Assembly: GCA_035306065.1 (NCBI GenBank)
Contig: DATGOL010000078.1
Coordinates: 1-64,000 of the forward strand
Length of the DNA: 64,000 bases
Direction of reading: 5' to 3'
Source: JBBQHX01 sp035306065
GTDB lineage: Bacteria > Gemmatimonadota > Gemmatimonadetes > Gemmatimonadales > Gemmatimonadaceae
Shown: positions 58,949-64,000 of the stretch, in pieces
Layout: the number at the start of each line of letters is the position of its first letter
How positions within the stretch are numbered: position 1 is the stretch's first letter
Notes under the pieces: generated by a model
What the model saw: only the letters and a program-made list of their open reading frames with translations
Database searches by the model: none
Told to the model about the DNA's origin: nothing
Program-made: the position numbers and the translations under genes

Positions 58949-61648
58949 CTAACCGCGACGCCGCTTCCTGGGGGCCGGCGGTCGACCACCGCGCTGTCTG
59001 CCGCCGGATTCGCGCCCGCCACCCTTGCCACTCCTCGGCCCGGAGCCCTGCCCACGACCGCCCTTTCCGCTCGAACCCGACCTGTATTTTCTTCGCTCTC
59101 CGGCGGTCTCTTCGGGTGACCAGGGAAGGTCCAGGATATCCTGTAGCTCCCTCAGAGTGTCTGCGCGAACGCTCCCACGCTTGCCCCTGTGGACTGCGAA
59201 CCGCAGCGGACGGTCCAGGTCCACAGGCAGCTCCGATTCCACGAGCGTTCGTGCGACCTTCTCCGGAAGTCGCACTCGCACCACCGGCACCGGCGGCTCA
59301 CCCGGACTCTCTTCCACCTCGTAGTGAAGGGGCATGTCCTGCTCGCGCACGCTCATCGTGTCGGGCAACGCCAGCGCCTGGTCCAGCTGGGCCTGCGTGA
59401 ACCAATCCTCCCGGTTGAGGGGAAGCCGCGCCGCGTGCACCTCGTGCATGGAACGGACATCTGCCTCACGAAGGCTGCTGGCGTACAATTCGGTGAGTTC
59501 CTGCTGTCCCAGTCGCCGCGTCTGTCCGCCGAGCCTGCGCCAGACTTCCCTGATCTCCTCGACCACGGGCTGGTTGCGTCGTGCGGCGGCGGTGCGCAGC
59601 TGTCCGGTGGCGAGTGCTTCGGCGAGAACCGTCCACACCCGTGCAGCGGTCGCGTCGTCAGGCCATGCCTCCAGCACCTCCTGGTCGCGTTCCAGTTCGA
59701 ACCCGTAGTACTCCACCCTGTGCTGGACTACTACAGGCGATCCTTTTCGGCGTGGAACGAACGCGATCTCGCCAGCACTCCGCACCGCGTACTGCCTCAC
59801 GAGGTCCAGCGGTATCTGCGTTCCCTCGATTGAAGCACGCGGTATGCCGAACCTGTCCGCGAAGTAACGCAGCGACCCTGCAATAGCACCCCAACTGCCC
59901 GCCACGCTGGTTCGCGACACGCGAACATGCTCTCCACGCGAACTCTCCTCGTCGATTACGAGGTCGAACGGCATGTAGCGCGCGAGGAGATCTGCAAAGC
60001 GGCGGTGCACCGTGGTGCCAGCCCAGGGCATTGACGTGGGCAGGGGCAAACCGACGGATCGGTAGACGCTCGCCATTGCCAGCGCCGCATCCTCGATTGC
60101 CTTCACGAGCACCCCGCGCTGCTCGGCCCACTGCTGGATTCTCTCCTGGTCGAACAGATGCCGCGGCAGACCGTACACCTCACCCACGTATCCGGCACTG
60201 CGGTACGCTTCCACGTAGAGGTTGTACGCCGTAAGGTGATCGCTGCCGGGTACCAGCACGCCGTCCAGGTCACGATCGTCGCGCGTCATTCGGTGCAGGC
60301 TCTCGATGGCACTCATCACCGAAAGGAACGGCAGCATGTCATCATCGGCATGTACGATGAGTTCTGCCCATGGACGGTCGCACGGCAGTGCTTCCACGTC
60401 GCGCCCGTAGCCGGACAGATGGCCGTCGTCGATTACTCCCCGTGCCTCCAGCCTGGCGAGTGCCTCACGATACGCCCTGCGATCCAGCGGAACCGGCAGC
60501 TCCAGCTCATCCGCACGCACCCCGATTGCCGCACACGTGAGCGCCACTCGCTCCGAATCTCCAGCGAGCTGAAACTCGGGCGCAGTGGGACGAAGGGCGA
60601 AGAAGTCGATGTCCCGGTCGCTCAGGATGAACACCCGCCCCCCCTGCACACGACCGTGAACCCGGCCAGCCATCTGCAGGATCTCGTTTGCACCGAGATG
60701 CAGGCGCGTAAGGACATTTCGCCCGCGCTCGATCACGTTCGCGAATCGCGTGTCGTCGATCACCACGGTATCCAGCCCCTGAACGTTCAGCGCGCTCTGG
60801 CCGGCGGCCGTCATCGCCAGCACATAGGGCTTGGACTCGCCACCTTCCAGAAATGCCCGAATCACTCGTACGGGTTCGCCACCGTGGTAGTAGGCGGAGT
60901 TGATTCTCGGGAAGCGTTCTTCAACGAGTGCCGCTGCCTCCTCCACTGCCGCACGAGTGGGCAGGAACACTCCCACACCGCGCTTCTCCTTCATCACGGT
61001 GCGCAGAAACTTGTCTCCAAGAAAGGCGTCGGGCTTCGTGTCCCGCACCACCACCTTTGCCGACCTTGCCGGGTCAAATGAATGGACTTCCACCACGTCT
61101 GCCGAGTTCAGGTAGTTGCGGTAGAAGGTGGGATCCACGGTAGCGGACAGCCAGATGAACCGGCATCCCGCGCGCTTCCCTAACGCGAGGCACAGCTCCA
61201 GCTCTGCAGACGTCTGGTGGATCTCGTCCACCACAAGCGTGTCCGACTCCGTGATATCGCCGTCCTGGAACCATCGCCGCGCGATTCCGGTGGTAACGAT
61301 TATCACGTTCCAGCCCGGTGTTTCGGGTGTCGCCTCACGCTCGCGGTTCACCACCCCAACCTTGAGCGGCTTGCCCACGATTGCCTCGGCAATCGGACGA
61401 ATGGCGAGCGTCTTTCCCGTACCGGTACCCGCGACTATGCCGAAGCCCTTGCCCGATCGCGCCAGTTCCCTCACCCGTTCTCCGGCAACTCGCTCCAGGT
61501 AGGTATTCAGTTCGAGGCCGAGTGCCAGCTCGATGGTCTCGCAGGCTGCGCGCGTTGGCGCAATTACGATCAGTCGGCCGGTTGGCGGTTTCGCGGTCAC
61601 GAAGGCGTCGTGATCCGGCGGCAGATAGCGATCCTGGACTTTGCGCAT
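58949..61648 (-). CDS. DEAH-box helicase with Arg/Gly-rich C-terminal tail
   Basis: A predicted superfamily 2 helicase of 899 residues from ATG 61648. Motifs in order: I GTGTGKT (74-80), II DEIH (141-144), III SAT (168-170), and VI QMAGRVHGRV, where the usual QRXGRXGR has Met and Ala in place of the first Arg and its neighbour. This places it with HrpA/HrpB-like DEAH proteins that remodel RNA. The middle 400 residues after the motor match nothing I recognise. The last 50 residues are a RG/KG-rich tail, probably RNA-binding and disordered. A TTG 51 bases upstream would be a longer start but its 17 codons overlap a hairpin, so ATG 61648 is preferred. Confidence 0.83.
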   Translation of the reverse strand: MRKVQDRYLPPDHDAFVTAKPPTGRLIVIAPTRAACETIELALGLELNTYLERVAGERVRELARSGKGFGIVAGTGTGKTLAIRPIAEAIVGKPLKVGVVNREREATPETPGWNVIIVTTGIARRWFQDGDITESDTLVVDEIHQTSAELELCLALGKRAGCRFIWLSATVDPTFYRNYLNSADVVEVHSFDPARSAKVVVRDTKPDAFLGDKFLRTVMKEKRGVGVFLPTRAAVEEAAALVEERFPRINSAYYHGGEPVRVIRAFLEGGESKPYVLAMTAAGQSALNVQGLDTVVIDDTRFANVIERGRNVLTRLHLGANEILQMAGRVHGRVQGGRVFILSDRDIDFFALRPTAPEFQLAGDSERVALTCAAIGVRADELELPVPLDRRAYREALARLEARGVIDDGHLSGYGRDVEALPCDRPWAELIVHADDDMLPFLSVMSAIESLHRMTRDDRDLDGVLVPGSDHLTAYNLYVEAYRSAGYVGEVYGLPRHLFDQERIQQWAEQRGVLVKAIEDAALAMASVYRSVGLPLPTSMPWAGTTVHRRFADLLARYMPFDLVIDEESSRGEHVRVSRTSVAGSWGAIAGSLRYFADRFGIPRASIEGTQIPLDLVRQYAVRSAGEIAFVPRRKGSPVVVQHRVEYYGFELERDQEVLEAWPDDATAARVWTVLAEALATGQLRTAAARRNQPVVEEIREVWRRLGGQTRRLGQQELTELYASSLREADVRSMHEVHAARLPLNREDWFTQAQLDQALALPDTMSVREQDMPLHYEVEESPGEPPVPVVRVRLPEKVARTLVESELPVDLDRPLRFAVHRGKRGSVRADTLRELQDILDLPWSPEETAGERRKYRSGSSGKGGRGQGSGPRSGKGGGRESGGRQRGGRPPAPRKRRRG

Positions 61649-61687
61649 GATCGCGAAGGGTGCACTGCCGGCACCGCCAATGGAACC

Positions 61688-61711
61688 TGAGCCGGACAAG
61701 AGTCCGGCTCA
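61688..61711 (-). terminator. 10-bp stem-loop between the secreted protein gene and the helicase
   Basis: TGAGCCGGAC (61688-61697) and GTCCGGCTCA (61702-61711) form a perfect 10-bp stem with a four-base loop AAGA. It lies 12 bases after the stop of the - strand secreted protein gene and 39 bases before the helicase ATG. No U-tract follows, but the compact strong stem suggests termination or attenuation. Confidence 0.6.
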
Positions 61712-61723
61712 GGCGTGAAACGA

Positions 61724-62122
61724 TCAGCGCAGGATTGGCGGGATTCTGACCCTTACCGGCGGCGTATTTCCGCGGAGGTTTCGGCGCAGCTCGGGAGCGC
61801 TGCTGTCGCCCGAAGTCTTGCGCTCACCGAAAACCACTCGCCCGTTGGACGGGCGCTTGCGGATTGCCGTTGGGCAGTCCGTGGGTGCGGGCTGACGCTC
61901 CGGCGGTACGCCGTCCAGCCAGATTCGGCACATTCCGGGCGGCGGCATGTACTGGCGCGGAATACGAACGCTGTCCCGATCCTGTGCGCGCTCGTTGCTC
62001 TGCTCGCGACGAGACTGCTCCTGCTCGGGCTGCGGCACGCGCGGACGCTGCGCCTCGGCCGCCAGGGGGGCGCCAAGGAGCATTACCAGTGCGAGCAGCG
62101 TTGGAATGTGCCTTCCGGACAT
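61724..62122 (-). CDS. Small secreted proline-rich protein with a Cys-bearing PPPGMCRIW motif
   Basis: A 132-residue exported protein. A signal peptide spans about residues 1-24 (MSGRHIPTLLALVMLLG, cleavage after AEA). ATG 62122 is chosen because GGGAG lies eight bases upstream; the open frame continues further upstream without a good start. The mature part is rich in Arg, Pro and Gln. It contains YMPPPGMCRIWLDG and, close after, QPAPTDC, two cysteines that may pair. I have seen similar motifs in small secreted proteins of GC-rich environmental bacteria, but I know no function. The hairpin at 61688-61711 follows it. Confidence 0.72.
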   Translation of the reverse strand: MSGRHIPTLLALVMLLGAPLAAEAQRPRVPQPEQEQSRREQSNERAQDRDSVRIPRQYMPPPGMCRIWLDGVPPERQPAPTDCPTAIRKRPSNGRVVFGERKTSGDSSAPELRRNLRGNTPPVRVRIPPILR

Positions 62123-62342
62123 CGCGTTTCTCCCGAATCGGACCTTCATCGTCCGTGACATGCAACCGAAGATATCAAAGTGCTTCAAGAATCGCTCGAG
62201 GTGGCAGGCAGTGCGAAGCGCAGAGCCTTCTCTGCCCTTGTAGCAAAGCATGCCGGATACCAACTGGCGCGAGTTGCACTGCAAATGCTAACTCGTTGTA
62301 CTAGAAGGTGTTAACTAAACCGAAGCCGGCTATTGGACAGGC

Positions 62343-63515
62343 ATGCCGTCCGCAGGTGGGGACATCTGTATGGGACAGTGTGGCCTGTGCCCACCCACCG
62401 CAACGGAATACCCCGCTGCGTACATCTCGCTCCCTGAAGGACGATCCTTGCCTGCCAAGCGTTCCCTCGCACACGAATCCGGCGGCTTTACCTTCCCGGC
62501 ACCAGACCTGGATGCCGCTCACGACCCCGGGCACGACTTCGCCGCCATGCGCGCTGCGGAAGCCGTTCACACTGCTCCCGCCACCCCCGCCTCGATCGGG
62601 AAGTGCGAGGTTCGCTGCGGAACGGCGTCCTGGACGGACCCGACTCTGCTCCAGTCCGGACTGTTCTATCCGCCAGACGCGCACGACGCTGAGTCGAGGC
62701 TTCGCTTCTACGCGTCCCGCTTTCCCATGGTGGAGGTAGACAGCTCGTACTACGCGATTCCCGCGCGCAGAATGGCGGAGTTGTGGGTGGAGCGCACGCC
62801 GCCGGACTTCATTTTCAACCTGAAGGCGCACGCCCTCATGACCGGGCAGCCGACAGAGCCGAAGCGCTTGCCGGCAGCGATTCGAAATGAGTTGCCGCGC
62901 GACGTCGCCGGAAAGGTGCGTATCTATCCCAGGGACGTGCCACACGACCTTCTCGACGAAGTGTGGGCTGCCTTCCTCGATTCAATCGAGCCACTGAGAG
63001 CCAGCGGCAAACTCGGCGCGATAATCCTGCAGTACCCGCGCTGGTTCATGCCGTCTCGTGCGGCGGCCGAAACGTTTGCGGATTCCCGCCGGCGTCTGGG
63101 TGCGATTCCGGCCGCGGTGGAGTTGCGCAACCGTCGCTGGTTCGAGACAGACGAGCGGAAGCGACGGCTGTCGTCTGTGCTCACAGCCGAGAGAATGTCG
63201 CTCGTGCTCGTGGATGGCCCTCCCGGCCTGGAGAGCAGCGTACCACCCGCCATGCAGGTTACGGATCCATCGCTTGTGGTGATCCGGATGCACGGTCGTC
63301 GCACGCAGGCCTGGGAAGCGCGCAACGTGGCCACCGTGGAGCGGTACAGGTATCTGTACGACCACGAGCAGCTTGGCGAGTGGGTTGACCGTGTAGTGGA
63401 CCTGGCCTCACGTGCAGACCGCGTGCATGTCACCATGAACAACTGTCATGGCAATTATGGTACGGTGAACGCGATCGAGTTCAGGGCGATGCTGCGGACC
63501 CTGGAGGACTCGTGA
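62343..63515 (+). CDS. DUF72-family (YecE-like) TIM-barrel protein
   Basis: A protein of up to 390 residues. The DUF72 core begins near residue 88 with VRCGTASWTDP, followed by FPMVEVDSSYYAIP, FNLKAHALMTG, ILQYPRWFMPS, AVELRNRRW and a C-terminal MNNCHGNYGTVNA. Family function is unknown; YecE-type proteins are TIM barrels. The start is uncertain: ATG 62343 gives a 90-residue extension with CysX3CysX2Cys near the front, but TTG 62448 has a far better ribosome site (AAGGA at 62437-62441, six bases before it) and trims the extension to about 50 residues. The 220-base region upstream is shared with the divergent secreted protein gene. Confidence 0.82.
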   Translation: MPSAGGDICMGQCGLCPPTATEYPAAYISLPEGRSLPAKRSLAHESGGFTFPAPDLDAAHDPGHDFAAMRAAEAVHTAPATPASIGKCEVRCGTASWTDPTLLQSGLFYPPDAHDAESRLRFYASRFPMVEVDSSYYAIPARRMAELWVERTPPDFIFNLKAHALMTGQPTEPKRLPAAIRNELPRDVAGKVRIYPRDVPHDLLDEVWAAFLDSIEPLRASGKLGAIILQYPRWFMPSRAAAETFADSRRRLGAIPAAVELRNRRWFETDERKRRLSSVLTAERMSLVLVDGPPGLESSVPPAMQVTDPSLVVIRMHGRRTQAWEARNVATVERYRYLYDHEQLGEWVDRVVDLASRADRVHVTMNNCHGNYGTVNAIEFRAMLRTLEDS

Positions 63516-63533
63516 GGCGCCGCCGGCCTCACG

Positions 63534-64000
63534 TCAATCGCCGAACGAGATACCCGTTGCCCGCGCCGTTCGTACCACGTCGTGATCCGGGTCGACCCTG
63601 CGCGGCTCTCGCAGCGCATCTTCGATCGGGATCGTGACAATGTGCGGTGAACGCAGCGCCACCATGTGGCCGAAACGTCCGTCTGCAATCGCGCGTACAG
63701 CCGCGCCGCCGAAGCGCGCAGACAGCAGGCGATCGTAGCCCGTGGGCTGCCCGCCGCGCTGCAGGTGCCCCAGGATCATGAAGCGAGTCTCCTTTCCCGT
63801 TCGCTCCCGGATCTCCTGCGCCACGAGCTCCGAAATGCCCCCAACACGCTTCGCCTGACCAGGCATTGACTCACCGATCACCGACACCTCTCCGCCGCGC
63901 GGCATCGCACCCTCTGCCACCACGACAATCGAAAACCGGCGGCCCGCACGATCGCGCGCGATAACCTTCTCGCAAACCTTCTCCATGTCGAACGGAATCT
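63534..64000 (-). CDS. pfkA: ATP- or PPi-dependent 6-phosphofructokinase, C-terminal part (5' end outside window)
   Basis: Phosphorylates fructose 6-phosphate in glycolysis. The visible 155 residues are the C-terminal half: VAEGAMPRGG, LGHLQRGGQPTGYDRLLSARFG (sugar-phosphate-binding His/Arg region) and a short tail to SFGD. The gene continues beyond the right edge in the upstream direction. Donor choice cannot be decided because the residues that separate ATP from pyrophosphate enzymes lie in the missing half. It converges on the DUF72 gene with an 18-base gap. Confidence 0.93.
   Translation of the reverse strand, partial: IPFDMEKVCEKVIARDRAGRRFSIVVVAEGAMPRGGEVSVIGESMPGQAKRVGGISELVAQEIRERTGKETRFMILGHLQRGGQPTGYDRLLSARFGGAAVRAIADGRFGHMVALRSPHIVTIPIEDALREPRRVDPDHDVVRTARATGISFGD

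Overview
The window is ordinary, gene-dense chromosome from a Gram-negative, GC-rich bacterium. Outer-membrane functions are prominent: an LpxL-type lipid A acyltransferase, an MsbA-type flippase, a BamA/TamA-family barrel protein with a TamB-like partner, and a TonB-dependent receptor. A PorX-like response regulator, a large Ser/Thr kinase with a TPR tail, long-form IspH and short proline-rich secreted proteins together suggest Gemmatimonadota or a near relative in the FCB group. That placement is inference from gene content. I see no rRNA, tRNA, CRISPR array, insertion sequence or prophage, and no gap between genes longer than about 220 bases.

Bases 1-2783 (+) hold a serine-synthesis cluster: serA (cut by the window edge), serB and a class V aminotransferase that probably does the transamination step. 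Bases 2784-9475 (-) form an envelope operon read from a PorX-like two-domain regulator through an ABC flippase, a glycosyltransferase and a lipid A acyltransferase to a second class V PLP enzyme. Bases 9589-10974 (+) carry an unknown protein and a DnaB-core ATPase without the helicase N-terminal domain. Bases 11011-12909 (-) are yebC-ruvC-ruvA.

Bases 13107-27652 (+) are a long co-directional housekeeping block: a class I aminotransferase that lacks its PLP lysine, a site-2 protease with CBS domains, ruvB, queA, a small lipoprotein, tgt, yajC, def, fmt, rsmB, a PASTA protein, rpe, a TlpA-like thioredoxin, a YbbR-like protein, tsaD and lgt. Many of these overlap by four bases, so translational coupling is likely. 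Themes are queuosine (queA, tgt), initiator-Met processing (fmt, def), ribosome and tRNA modification (rsmB, tsaD) and envelope biogenesis (yajC, lgt).

Bases 27733-31353 (-) hold a UPF0316 membrane protein, acpS, an unknown protein, a HAD phosphatase and an EamA transporter. After a small + strand gene, bases 31965-43342 (-) hold a metallopeptidase-like lipoprotein, a P1-family self-processing peptidase, the TamB-like protein, the BamA/TamA-family protein, a 72-residue membrane protein and a receiver-GGDEF protein; the last five are closely spaced. Bases 43538-48054 (+) hold a tyrosine-decarboxylase-like enzyme coupled to modABC. Bases 48141-53592 (-) are ispH, an alkaline-phosphatase-superfamily lipoprotein and a TonB-dependent receptor. 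Next come a tandem universal stress protein and a CGNR zinc-finger regulator (+), then the kinase-TPR protein, a DEAH helicase with an Arg/Gly tail and a small secreted protein (-), a DUF72 protein (+), and the 3' part of pfkA (-), cut by the right edge.

The observations most worth following are the lysine-less aminotransferase (13107-14261), the PorX-like regulator heading a lipid A operon (7901-9475) and the N-terminally minimal DnaB-like ATPase (10132-10974).
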